A DNA stretch of 64,000 bases from Bradyrhizobium sp. 139 (lineage in GTDB: Bacteria; Pseudomonadota; Alphaproteobacteria; Rhizobiales; Xanthobacteraceae): NCBI RefSeq assembly GCF_023074175.1, contig NZ_JADPKS010000107.1:248001-312000 (forward strand), read 5' to 3'. Positions 31,543-47,291 of the stretch are shown in pieces (positions within the stretch are counted from its first letter, which is position 1; every line of letters begins with the position of its first letter). The notes beneath the pieces are model-generated. The model saw only the letters and a list, made by a program, of their open reading frames with translations, had not been told where the DNA came from and searched no databases. Position numbers and translations under genes: made by a program.

Positions 31543-32159
31543 TTGAAGCGCGCCTCCAGCGCATCGATGGCGGCCTTGGTCAGAACGAGCTTCTGGCGGC
31601 GCAGGATGTCGTAGACGTTGATGCCCTGGATCGGCAGCACGTCCATGTTCGGGATGTTGCGGGCCGCAGCGGCAAAGCCGTTGTTGAGCTCGGCGCCGTC
31701 GATGATCAGCGCGTTGGTCAAGCCGAGGCCCGAGAAGTGGCCGAGCAGCGCCTTGGTCTTGGCGGCTTCCAGCGCGGCCTTGTCGATTACCAGCAGATCG
31801 CCGTCCTTGGCCTTCGCCGACAGCGCATGCTTGAGAGCAAGCGCGCGGACCTTCTTCGGCAGGTCGGTGGCGTGCGAACGCACCACCGGACCAAAGGCAC
31901 GACCACCGCCGCGGAACTGCGGCACGCGGGCCGAGCCGTGACGAGCGCCGCCGGTGCCCTTCTGCTTGTACATCTTCTTGCCGGTGCGCCAGATCTCGGC
32001 GCGGCCCTTGGCCTTGTGGGTGCCGGCCTGACGCTTGTTGAGCTGCCATTGCACGCAACGCGCAATGATGTCCTGGCGCGGCTCGAGGCCGAAAATGGCG
32101 TCGGAAAGCTGGACCGAGCCAGCTTCCTTACCTTCGAGGGTCGTGACCTTCAATTCCAT
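31539..32159 (-). CDS. rplD: 50S ribosomal protein L4
   Basis: A 206-residue L4. Its internal loop (KKMYKQKGTGGARHGSARVP and the following FRGGGRAFGP, about 62-93) lines the exit tunnel. In E. coli free L4 shuts down S10 operon transcription and translation; that regulation is not established for Rhizobiales. The C-terminus MDVLPIQGINVYDILRRQKL is normal. Overlaps rplW by four bases. Confidence 0.97.
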   Translation of the reverse strand: MELKVTTLEGKEAGSVQLSDAIFGLEPRQDIIARCVQWQLNKRQAGTHKAKGRAEIWRTGKKMYKQKGTGGARHGSARVPQFRGGGRAFGPVVRSHATDLPKKVRALALKHALSAKAKDGDLLVIDKAALEAAKTKALLGHFSGLGLTNALIIDGAELNNGFAAAARNIPNMDVLPIQGINVYDILRRQKLVLTKAAIDALEARFK

Positions 32160-32160
32160 C

Positions 32161-32874
32161 TCACGCCTCCTGCACTGCCGGAGCGGCTTCCGCTTCGCCA
32201 GCAACCTTGAACTTGCCGGGCTTCGGAGCTTCCCTCGGCAGCGGCTTCTTGACGGCGTCGCGCACGCGGATCCAGCCGCCCTTGGAGCCGGGAACGGCGC
32301 CTTCGACGAGGATCAGACCGCGCTCGACATCGGTCTGGACGACGCGAAGGTTGAGCGTGGTGATGCGGTCGACACCCATGTGGCCGGGCATCTTCTTGTT
32401 CTTCCAGGTCTTGCCGGGGTCCTGACGGCCACCGGTCGAACCGATCGAACGGTGCGAGACCGACACACCGTGCGTAGCGCGCAGACCACCGAAGTTCCAG
32501 CGCTTCATGCCGCCGGCGAAACCCTTGCCGACCGAGGTGCCGGTGACGTCGACGAACTGGCCGACGACGAAGTGGTCGGCCAGGATCTCGGCGCCCACCG
32601 GGATCATGGCATCCGCGGACACGCGGAATTCCTCGACCTGCCGTTTCGGCTCGACCTTGGCGACCGCGAACTGGCCGCGCTCAGCCTTGGGCATGTACAC
32701 GGTCTTGCGGCTGCCAGAACCAAGCTGGAGCGCGACGTAACCATTCTTCTCTTCGGTACGGTGGCCTAAGACCTGGCAATTGCCGAGTTTCAGCACGGTC
32801 ACGGGGATATGTTCGCCGGCCTCCGTGAAGACCCGCGTCATCCCGACCTTTTGTGCGATCACTCCGGAGCGCAT
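32161..32874 (-). CDS. rplC: 50S ribosomal protein L3
   Basis: A 237-residue L3, one of the first proteins on 23S rRNA. Its W-finger loop reaches the peptidyl-transferase centre (GRQDPGKTWKNKKMPGHMG at about 145-164; the Gln in this segment is N5-methylated by PrmB in E. coli). Start MRSGVIAQKVGMTRVFTEAG is standard. The C-terminus carries a 30-residue Pro/Ala/Glu-rich extension (PREAPKPGKFKVAGEAEAAP) absent from E. coli. Confidence 0.97.
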   Translation of the reverse strand: MRSGVIAQKVGMTRVFTEAGEHIPVTVLKLGNCQVLGHRTEEKNGYVALQLGSGSRKTVYMPKAERGQFAVAKVEPKRQVEEFRVSADAMIPVGAEILADHFVVGQFVDVTGTSVGKGFAGGMKRWNFGGLRATHGVSVSHRSIGSTGGRQDPGKTWKNKKMPGHMGVDRITTLNLRVVQTDVERGLILVEGAVPGSKGGWIRVRDAVKKPLPREAPKPGKFKVAGEAEAAPAVQEA

Positions 32875-32927
32875 CGGCGTGCTTCCTGTTCTTTCTGTCC
32901 GCTAGTCGCGAACCTGATCCAAAAATC

Positions 32928-33236
32928 TTAGAGCTTGATCTCGACGTCGACACCGGCGGCCAGGTCGAGCTTCATCAAAGCATCGACGGTCTGCGGGGTC
33001 GGATCGACGATATCGAGCAGGCGCTTGTGGGTGCGCATCTCGAACTGCTCGCGGCTCTTCTTGTCGACGTGGGGCGAACGGTTGACGGTGAACTTCTCGA
33101 TGCGGGTGGGCAGCGGAATGGGTCCGCGAACCTGCGCGCCGGTGCGCTTCGCCGTGTTCACGATCTCGCGTGTCGACGTATCGAGGATACGATGGTCGAA
33201 CGCCTTGAGACGGATACGAATATTTTGGCCGTTCAT
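32928..33236 (-). CDS. rpsJ: 30S ribosomal protein S10 / NusE
   Basis: A 102-residue S10, a 30S head protein that, as NusE, also links NusG and RNA polymerase to the ribosome in antitermination and coupling. It has the signature [20 protein letters not shown] and the long beta hairpin around it. First gene of the S10 block, separated from tuf by an 82-base gap that holds a palindromic repeat. NusG is encoded in the same superoperon. Confidence 0.97.
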
Positions 33237-33260
33237 TGCCGTGGTCTCTCTTCGTTGGGT

Positions 33261-33301
33261 GGCGAATAGCGAATAGCGAATGTCTCCATTCGCTACTCGC
33301 C
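33261..33301. repeat. Palindromic repeat (gcgaatagcgaat) between tuf and rpsJ
   Basis: gcgaatagcgaat (33269-33281) pairs with attcgctactcgc (33288-33300) with one mismatch and a six-base loop, and the left arm carries an extra tandem gcgaata unit. It fills most of the 82-base gap joining the str and S10 blocks, so it is the natural place for transcript processing or differential expression. Confidence 0.75.
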
Positions 33302-33318
33302 GATCCCTATTCTCGTAA

Positions 33319-34509
<1,191 letters not shown>

Positions 34510-34549
34510 TTGACTCTCCGTTCAATCGTCAGTTCGAGACCGACGACAA

Positions 34550-36622
<2,073 letters not shown>

Positions 36623-36652
36623 GGAGTGTTCCTTAGATTCCGTGTGTCGCCG

Positions 36653-37123
36653 TTACCAGCGATAGTGCGAGAAGGCGCGGTTGGCTTCCGCCATACGATG
36701 CACATCTTCACGCTTCTTGACGGCGTTACCCCGGCTGTTCGATGCATCCAGGAGCTCCGCCGAGAGCCGCTCTGTCATCGTCTTCTCGTTGCGCTCGCGC
36801 GCGGCCGAAATCAGCCAGCGAATGCCCAGCGCCTGACGCCGCACCGAGCGAACCTCGACCGGAACCTGGTAGGTCGCGCCGCCAACGCGGCGGGAGCGCA
36901 CTTCGATCGTCGGCATGACATTCTCGAGCGCCTGCTCGAATACGCCGAGCGGATTCTGCTTAGTCTTGCTTTCGATGAGGCCGAGCGCACCGTAGACGAT
37001 GCCTTCGGCGACCGACTTCTTGCCGGCATACATCACCGAGTTCATGAACTTCGTGATCACGATGTTCCCGAACTTCGGATCCGGCAGAACTTCGCGCTTT
37101 TCCGCTGAGTGGCGACGAGACAT
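36653..37123 (-). CDS. rpsG: 30S ribosomal protein S7
   Basis: A 156-residue S7, the protein that starts assembly of the 30S head and contacts E-site tRNA. It shows MSRRHSAEKREVLPDPKFGN, the helical core with LGVFEQALENVMPTIEVRSR, and the beta arm GGATYQVPVEVRS. In E. coli it represses the str operon; evidence for that here is not visible. Separated from rpsL by 15 bases. Confidence 0.97.
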   Translation of the reverse strand: MSRRHSAEKREVLPDPKFGNIVITKFMNSVMYAGKKSVAEGIVYGALGLIESKTKQNPLGVFEQALENVMPTIEVRSRRVGGATYQVPVEVRSVRRQALGIRWLISAARERNEKTMTERLSAELLDASNSRGNAVKKREDVHRMAEANRAFSHYRW

Positions 37124-37138
37124 GGACCTGGTTCCCGC

Positions 37139-37510
37139 TTACTTCGGACGCTTCGCGCCGTACTTCGAACGGCGCTGCTTACGGTTCTTGACGCCCTGGG
37201 TATCCAGAACGCCGCGGAGGATGTGGTAGCGCACGCCGGGCAAGTCCTTGACGCGGCCGCCGCGGATCATGACCACCGAGTGCTCCTGAAGGTTATGGCC
37301 CTCACCCGGAATGTAGCCGATCACTTCGAAGCCGTTGGTCAGGCGCACCTTGGCGACCTTACGAAGCGCCGAGTTCGGCTTCTTCGGCGTCGTGGTGTAG
37401 ACGCGCGTGCAAACGCCACGCTTCTGCGGCGACTGCTGCAGCGCCGGCACCTTCTTGCGCGACTTCTGCACTTCCCGCGGTTGTGCGATCAGCTGGTTGA
37501 TCGTCGGCAT
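37139..37510 (-). CDS. rpsL: 30S ribosomal protein S12
   Basis: A 123-residue S12 at the decoding centre. It is first in the str block. Lysines 43, 44 and 88 (TTPKKPNSALRK; GGRVKDLPGVRYH), the positions that mutate to give streptomycin resistance in other bacteria, are wild type, as is Asp89, the methylthiolated residue in E. coli. A roughly 430-base leader with a likely promoter lies upstream, so transcription of str genes can start independently. Confidence 0.97.
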   Translation of the reverse strand: MPTINQLIAQPREVQKSRKKVPALQQSPQKRGVCTRVYTTTPKKPNSALRKVAKVRLTNGFEVIGYIPGEGHNLQEHSVVMIRGGRVKDLPGVRYHILRGVLDTQGVKNRKQRRSKYGAKRPK

Positions 37511-37859
37511 CCTGGCCTTCACCCTTTTTCTGCTGCGATCCCTTTCGGGCCCGCTGTCTTGCCGCAGCCCGTCACCGGGTCCGCAAACTCTCTTCGGACT
37601 ACCCGCCCGAGGGGCCGCCTGCACGGAAACAATCCGCACAAAGCGAAATCGCGCCAACCGCTCGTCACTGAGCGGAAAGCGCTTCGACGCCACAGAGGAC
37701 CGCAGTCTTTGGACCACATAGCGAAAACGCCGTAGCCCGCGCACCGAGGTCATGCATCCGAATTCGATCTCAAGAGAACAAGCTCAAGAGAACTAGAATC
37801 GTCCTGGCATTGCCTAGCTATAATCGACAGCGTTTGAGCGGCATTCGTCGAGGTTGGTG

Positions 37860-37891
37860 CCCGTTTAGCGATCCCAGGAGGATCAAACGGG
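37860..37891 (-). promoter_or_regulatory. Stem-loop in the str leader
   Basis: cccgttt (37860-37866) pairs with aaacggg (37885-37891), and inside it gatcc (37870-37874) pairs with ggatc (37880-37884). The hairpin would form about 45 bases after the likely str start point. A ribosomal-protein binding or stability role is possible but not shown. Confidence 0.5.
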
Positions 37892-37944
37892 TGGCCCGTT
37901 CCGACGTTGGCGATGCTCACCGCCTGTCGTTAAGTGAGGGGGGT

Positions 37945-37972
37945 TCTATAAGTGAGAGTCGATCAAGTCAAG
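37945..37972 (-). promoter_or_regulatory. Likely str-block promoter
   Basis: On the minus strand CTTGAC (37967-37972) is followed 16 bases later by TATAGA (37945-37950), close to the rhizobial housekeeping consensus CTTGAC-N17-CTATAT. Transcription would start near 37938 and give a leader of about 430 bases before rpsL. Confidence 0.5.
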
Positions 37973-38140
37973 GCGAAACGACAGTCACAAAGCGCTTGAG
38001 GAGGCTGTCAAATCGCTGTTTGCCGCGCTCACGCGCCTCTCCGATATGGGAACACAGACTCCAGTCCGCCAGCCCGAAAAATTATTTATATCCGGGCGAA
38101 TTGTACTTTTATAACCCTTACTAGGGCTTTTTCTCTGTTG

Positions 38141-38510
38141 ATGCATCAATCTGCCCTCTTCGGCAGAGATTTGCACCGTCCGGTACACCGACAGTGCCAC
38201 TATCGGTGGGGATTGTCCGGCTCGGCCGCCGCCGCAATGCTCGGCCGTTCCGGCATTTCGGCCGTGTTGATTGATCCGCATGAGAGCTATTCGGCGGACT
38301 TTCGAGTCGAAAAACTCAGTGGTCACTTCCAGATCGAGCGATTCCTGAAGACCGGAATCGGAGAATCGGTGCTCCGCCGCGCGACCTTTGCCGGCGAAAA
38401 CTGGATCGCGCGATTCGGCCGTTTGCTCGACGAGGCGCCGAGCCGGCAGTTCAACATCCTCTGCGATTCCCTCGTCGACGCCGTCCGCGTCGAAATCCCT
38501 GCTGGCGTCG
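38141..38510 (+). pseudogene. Truncated, frameshifted FAD-dependent oxidoreductase remnant
   Basis: The plus strand carries the N-terminal part of an FAD monooxygenase/oxidoreductase. One frame gives RYTDSATIGG near 38178-38207; after a one-base shift in a run of G it continues as GLSGSAAAAMLGRSGISAVL, then IDPHESYSADFRVEKLSGH, then ARFGRLLDEAPSRQF up to VRVEIPAG near 38505. Joining the frames restores a GGGLSGSAAA dinucleotide-binding motif. The beginning is short and everything after residue ~130 is missing; the sequence runs into the end of the ABC transporter gene. Therefore not functional. The closest type is the FAD-dependent monooxygenases common in Bradyrhizobium. Confidence 0.75.
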
Positions 38511-38580
38511 CGCGCATCTCGGCCTTGTCGACGTCCTGCCCCGCCCGCCGACACCGGCTGCGACAAGGTCTTCACGGATG

Positions 38581-40614
38581 TCACTCCTCCTCGTCGTCCT
38601 CATCGTCCTCGTCCTCATCATCCTCGTCGAGGTCGTCTTCATCCTCGTCGCGGTCGTCATCAGCCCGAGCTGCAGCGCCATGCGGCTGGTGGATCTGGTC
38701 GTTCCACAGCTTGCGATAGGTGCCGTTCTTGGCGAGCAGCTCGGCATGCGAGCCGCGCTCGATCGCCCTGCCTTCTGAGATCACGATAATCTCGTCCATC
38801 TCGACCACCGAGGTCAGGCGATGGGTCGACCAGATCATGGTGCGACCCTTGGCGACCTTCAGCAGCGTGCGGTTGATTGCGGCTTCCGTGGTCTGATCGA
38901 GCGCCGAGGTGGCTTCGTCCAGCAGCAGCACGGACGGATTACGGATTACGGCGCGCGCGATCGCGATGCGCTGACGCTGGCCGCCCGACAGGGTATCGCC
39001 GCGCTCGCCGACCGGCGTGTCGTATCGCTGCGGCAGGCTCATGATGTAGCGGTGGATCTCGGCCTTCTTGGCCGCCTCCTCCACCTCCTCGTCGGTCGCG
39101 CCTTCCTTGCCGAGCCGGATGTTCTCGCGGATCGACATGTTGAAGAGCATGTTCTCCTGGAACACCACCGCCATGCTCCGCCGCAGCGAATCCAGCGTCA
39201 CCTTGCGGACGTCGACGCCGTCGATCGTGACGCGCCCCTCGTCGGGCACGTAGAGCCGCAGGATCAGGTTGAGCAACGTGCTCTTGCCGGAACCTGAGGG
39301 GCCGACAATGGCGATGCGCTTGCCGACATTGAGCTTGAGGCTGAGATTGTCCAGCACCGGCGTCTGGCTGCCTTCGTACTGGAACGTCACGTGGTCGAAG
39401 CTAATGTCGTTGGTGATGCGCGGCAGATCAGGTGCGCCGGGACGATCGGCGCCGCGCGTCGGCTCGTCCAGCAGCTCCTGCATGTGGCGGATCGCGGCGG
39501 CCGAGGAGATCGACACCGGGATGAAGTGCATCACGTGGGTGATATTGTAGGAGACCTCCCAGAACGCGCTCTCAAACGTGACGAAGGTGCCGATGGTGAT
39601 CTGGCCCTTGGTTGCCAGATAAGCGCCGATCGCGAGCACGACGAGGTGCAGCAGCAGCACCGAAATGGTGACCGTCCGCTCCACCATAGTCGACAGGAAC
39701 GCGGCCGAGGCGATCCTGTTGCGTGTCTCGTCGTTGCGGAAGCTGAAGAACCCGAACATCTTGCGTTGCAGGCTGAACGCCTTGATCACGGCCTGCGCCG
39801 CCACGTTCTCCTGCACCATGCCGAGCAGCGCGCTCTCGTTGAGCTTCTGCTCGTAATTGGCCTGCACCGCTTTCGGGGTGAGGATGCGCGGGCCGATCAG
39901 CGTGATCGGGAACACCAGCAGTGCGACCGCGGCGAGCTGCCAGTTCAGGAACACCATCAGGATGATGCCGGCGATCAATTCCAGGAACGGCAGCGCTGCG
40001 CTGTTGGCGAAGCTCTTGACCGAGCCCTCGAAGGCCGAAAGATCGACGGAAAAGCGCGACAGGATCTCACCGCGCTTGGTGCGGCCGAAATAGGCCGCCG
40101 GCAGGTCCTGGACATGTTCGAACAGGCGCTTACGGACGTCGGAGATGATGCAGGCAGCTAGCCGCGCGTCCCAGCGCTCGTACCAGACCGCCACGATCGA
40201 GGTGAAGATGCCGGCGACGGCGAGCACGCCGAGAATCTTGTAGAGCGCCTGGAAATCCTCCTCGCCGAGCGCATCGTCGATCAAGTACTTCAGGCTGAGC
40301 GGCATGATGACGTTGAACAGCGTCTCGACGAAGACGCCGAACGCCACGAATGACAGCATCCGCTTGTAATTGGACAGGAAGGGCTTGACGAAACCCAGGA
40401 TGGTCGCGAGCGCGCCGGCGGCTTCGCGCGCGGTAAAGACAACGAGGTCCTCGTCCTCATCATCGTCGTCGAGTTCCAGCTCGTCATCGTCCTCGTCTTC
40501 GTCGTCCTCGTCGTCTTCGAGGTCCGGCTTGGCGGGGACAAGCTTGTCGTCGAGCTCGGCCGCCTCTTCCGCGGCGAGCTTCTGTTTGTCGGGCGGGAGG
40601 GGCTTGGACGCCAT
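38581..40614 (-). CDS. ABC exporter (fused membrane and ATPase domains) with polyacidic termini
   Basis: A 677-residue half-transporter of the ABCB/MsbA type, working as a homodimer in the inner membrane. Residues 32-57 are almost pure D/E. Six membrane helices span about 80-375. The ATPase has Walker A GPSGSGKST (438-446), Q486, signature LSGGQ (542-546), Walker B VLLLDEA (562-568) and H598, so it is complete. Residues 652-677 are again D/E (plus one Arg and Leu). The acidic ends are coded by GAN/GAY microsatellite-like DNA. Substrate unknown: lipid, polysaccharide or small-molecule export are all possible. It directly follows the FAD-methyltransferase gene with a 132-base gap, and both are wedged between rpoC and rpsL. 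Confidence 0.9.
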   Translation of the reverse strand: MASKPLPPDKQKLAAEEAAELDDKLVPAKPDLEDDEDDEDEDDDELELDDDDEDEDLVVFTAREAAGALATILGFVKPFLSNYKRMLSFVAFGVFVETLFNVIMPLSLKYLIDDALGEEDFQALYKILGVLAVAGIFTSIVAVWYERWDARLAACIISDVRKRLFEHVQDLPAAYFGRTKRGEILSRFSVDLSAFEGSVKSFANSAALPFLELIAGIILMVFLNWQLAAVALLVFPITLIGPRILTPKAVQANYEQKLNESALLGMVQENVAAQAVIKAFSLQRKMFGFFSFRNDETRNRIASAAFLSTMVERTVTISVLLLHLVVLAIGAYLATKGQITIGTFVTFESAFWEVSYNITHVMHFIPVSISSAAAIRHMQELLDEPTRGADRPGAPDLPRITNDISFDHVTFQYEGSQTPVLDNLSLKLNVGKRIAIVGPSGSGKSTLLNLILRLYVPDEGRVTIDGVDVRKVTLDSLRRSMAVVFQENMLFNMSIRENIRLGKEGATDEEVEEAAKKAEIHRYIMSLPQRYDTPVGERGDTLSGGQRQRIAIARAVIRNPSVLLLDEATSALDQTTEAAINRTLLKVAKGRTMIWSTHRLTSVVEMDEIIVISEGRAIERGSHAELLAKNGTYRKLWNDQIHQPHGAAARADDDRDEDEDDLDEDDEDEDDEDDEEE

Positions 40615-40746
40615 GAAACCAACCGATGCTGACGGCCGGCATGACCGCGGAGAAAGCAGGAAATAGCGGCAGCCGCTATCGCACCGATTCTATGCGATCA
40701 TGATGAATTCGGCAAAGCAATTGGCCAGGCCGGTCCGATCCTGCGT

Positions 40747-42810
40747 CTAGTCCTCGTCCTCATCCTCGACCTTGTCGAAGAAGGAATAACGCAAGCTGTC
40801 GGCGTCGGCGTACCACTGGCTCGGACCCTTGTTGGCGGCAAGCGTCGCCTCCCAGAGCGCATCGGTGCAGTCCTTGCGATGCATCGACAGATCGAAGCCG
40901 TTGCCGAAGAACAGCTCGGACCATTCCCACCAGGTGCCGAGCTTCTTGACCCCGCGCAGCAGGTCGAAGCGGTCGATCAGTGCCGGCGCCATGTCCGAGG
41001 TGATCGAGCCGAACACGAGGCCGGTCCTGACCACGCGGTTGAGCTCGCGAATCGCGCGGACCGCCTGCTTCGGGGAAACGTGGCAGAGGCTGGTCTCGAA
41101 CACGAAGTCGAAGGCGCCGTCCTTGAACGGCATGTCGGTGACCGAGCCGAGCTTATTGTACTTCTTCAGCGCCTTCGGCGTCTTGGCGTGGATGGCGCGG
41201 TTGTTCTCGATGCCCCAGGCATTGAGGCCGCGATCGCGCAGAGCGCCGACCAATTCACCGCTGGCCGAGCCCGCGACCAGAAGCTTGGCGCCCTTGGCCT
41301 TGCCCCAGACGATGCCGATCAGCTTAGTGAGATAATCGGGATCGGTGAAGTGGCGCCATGCCTCGCTATAGGGACCGAGGCCGCGATAATTCTCGAAATA
41401 GTCGCGGTCGATCTTGTCCGAGACCGGCTTGCCCTCCTCCTGTGCGCGCTCCCGGCGCAGGCGCATCATCTCTGTGAGGATGATGTCGGTCGCCGCATCC
41501 GAGGAATCGAGCAGACCGTTCAGCGTGGAGTCGAACAGATAGTCCCCGACCACGACGATGCCGGGATGCTGCTTCGGCTCCGGCCGGTGATTGGTCATGA
41601 CGTCGCGCACGGGCAGACCGCCCGGGACGGCGTTCACCGACGACAGCCAGCGGTGGATCTTGCCTTCCACGAAATGCGAACGCGCATCGCCAAGCGAGGC
41701 CGGCAATGATTTCAGCGCGGCGTCGATCAGCTCCTGATCCGACAAATTGGCGAAGGCCAGCGCGTCGGAGCCGGGAACCAGCCAGTTCAGCACGCCGTGC
41801 TTGCCGACGTCGTGGCGCGCGCCCTCGTTGTAGACGCAGCAGCCGCCGAAGGCTTCCGACATGAACCAGGCGCCGGAAATCTTCTCGCCCCAGAACGGCG
41901 CGTCGAACAGGATCGAGACGCGCAGATAGTGCGCGGGACGATCGAAATACGACACATGCTGGACCATCGACTTGCGGAGCTGCTCGCCCTCCCAGCCGAC
42001 GGTGGCGAGCCAGGAATGCGGCAGGCAGACCAGTACGAGGTCGAAGTCGCGCGTCTCCGGCCCCTTGCCGTTCATCATCTTGAGCTGGTAGCGGCCGGTC
42101 GGCGCCTTGCCGACGGAGAGCACGCGGTGATTGAGCTGAATGTCGGCATTGACCTCCGAGTGGAGGCATTCGATCAGCTGCTCGTTGCCGTTCTGGATGG
42201 AATAGAGGCCGATATAACCATCGACATCCATCAGATAGTTCTTGAGCGCGTTGAGGCCGTTGGTGTTGTGGCTTTCGGTCGCGATGTCGGAGCGCGCCAT
42301 CACCTTGAAGAAACGCTTTGCGGTTTCGTCCTCGACCTCCTCGTCGAGCACCTGCTCGGCGGTCTTGTAGGCCCAGGGATTCTCGTTGTCGTGCGCGCCG
42401 AGGCCCTCGTAATATTCGATCGGCGACATCGCCTCGGCGCAGCGCTTGCGGAACGCTTCGATCGCCGCCGCAGTCTTGTCGCCGTATTTGCGGCGCATGC
42501 CCGCCACGTCGTTGAGGAGCTCGCCGCCGAACTGCACCTGCTCGGCGTCCATCGGAATGGTCTGAAGTCCGAAATGCTGGATCAGTTCGCGCAGCGGATC
42601 GGGACCCGTCATCGAGTAGTCGTAGATCTCTGCAACGCCGGCCTCATACATCGCGGGCCCGGAATCGAATTTGCGCGTGACGATCTTGCCGCCGAGCCGG
42701 TCGGAGGCCTCATAGATGGTGATGCGGCAGAGGTCCCCGAGCTTACGTTTCAGGTACCAGGCGCTCATCAGCCCGCCGGGGCCGCCGCCTACGATTGCAA
42801 GATCAAGCAT
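40747..42810 (-). CDS. FAD-dependent amine-oxidase-like protein fused to a SAM methyltransferase
   Basis: A 687-residue two-domain enzyme. Residues 1-450 are a flavin amine oxidase/desaturase fold: FAD motif VGGGPGG (7-13), second part EASDRLGGK (34-42), and the C-terminal FAD-binding GIVVVGDYLFDSTLNG (417-432). Residues about 505-600 are a class I SAM methyltransferase: motif I LLVAGSASGEL (510-520), acidic loop GIENN (533-537), and motif TDMPFKDGAFDFVF (558-571). The last residues are acidic (EDEDED). The second domain could methylate the product of the first, but substrate and order are unknown. No signal peptide. Same strand as rpoC and the ABC exporter, so co-transcription with the polymerase operon is likely unless the rpoC terminator is efficient. 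Confidence 0.88.
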   Translation of the reverse strand: MLDLAIVGGGPGGLMSAWYLKRKLGDLCRITIYEASDRLGGKIVTRKFDSGPAMYEAGVAEIYDYSMTGPDPLRELIQHFGLQTIPMDAEQVQFGGELLNDVAGMRRKYGDKTAAAIEAFRKRCAEAMSPIEYYEGLGAHDNENPWAYKTAEQVLDEEVEDETAKRFFKVMARSDIATESHNTNGLNALKNYLMDVDGYIGLYSIQNGNEQLIECLHSEVNADIQLNHRVLSVGKAPTGRYQLKMMNGKGPETRDFDLVLVCLPHSWLATVGWEGEQLRKSMVQHVSYFDRPAHYLRVSILFDAPFWGEKISGAWFMSEAFGGCCVYNEGARHDVGKHGVLNWLVPGSDALAFANLSDQELIDAALKSLPASLGDARSHFVEGKIHRWLSSVNAVPGGLPVRDVMTNHRPEPKQHPGIVVVGDYLFDSTLNGLLDSSDAATDIILTEMMRLRRERAQEEGKPVSDKIDRDYFENYRGLGPYSEAWRHFTDPDYLTKLIGIVWGKAKGAKLLVAGSASGELVGALRDRGLNAWGIENNRAIHAKTPKALKKYNKLGSVTDMPFKDGAFDFVFETSLCHVSPKQAVRAIRELNRVVRTGLVFGSITSDMAPALIDRFDLLRGVKKLGTWWEWSELFFGNGFDLSMHRKDCTDALWEATLAANKGPSQWYADADSLRYSFFDKVEDEDED

Positions 42811-42944
42811 GTGAGTTCCGCGGTCTCCGGCCCTGCCCCCTTTGCGGGACCACCGGTCTAAGCTCTCCTAGCAGAAGCGCTTTTGCGCCTGAAGGAAAGA
42901 TGAACAAAGGTTGATCCTGCACCGCAACAGCCAAACAAAGCAGC

Positions 42945-42971
42945 AAAAAGGCCGGCTTGCGCCGGCCTTTT
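42945..42971 (-). terminator. Intrinsic terminator after rpoC
   Basis: On the minus strand an 11-base-pair stem (aaaaggccggc / gccggcctttt) with loop gcaa is followed by T residues. It lies about 30 bases after the rpoC stop. It should end most beta-operon transcripts before the FAD-methyltransferase gene, which then needs its own start or readthrough. Confidence 0.92.
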
Positions 42972-43002
42972 CATTGTCCTCGGTATTCCTACGGATGAAC
43001 GA

Positions 43003-47199
<4,197 letters not shown>

Positions 47200-47291
47200 C
47201 GTCTTCTCCTCGCGTGCCGGTCGCCTCCGGCAGCAAATTCGAAAATCACTTTGCGGGGCGCCCTGCCCTTAAGGCCTTGGGAGGGGCGCCG

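Larger units (their letters stand above)
37511..38140. other. Intergenic leader and promoter region of the str block
   Basis: A 630-base non-coding stretch. Its left part is the rpsL leader; a promoter-like pair lies at 37945-37972 and a stem-loop at 37860-37891. The right edge reaches the FAD oxidoreductase pseudogene. AT-rich sequence near 38080-38130 (ttatttatatccgggcg; aattgtacttttataaccc) stands out from the GC-rich surroundings and may mark a junction or another promoter. Confidence 0.6.

Noticed and set aside
40370..40666. A poly-Ser frame opposite the acidic N-terminus of the exporter
   Set aside because: The serine run is just the complement-frame reading of GAN/GAY triplets.
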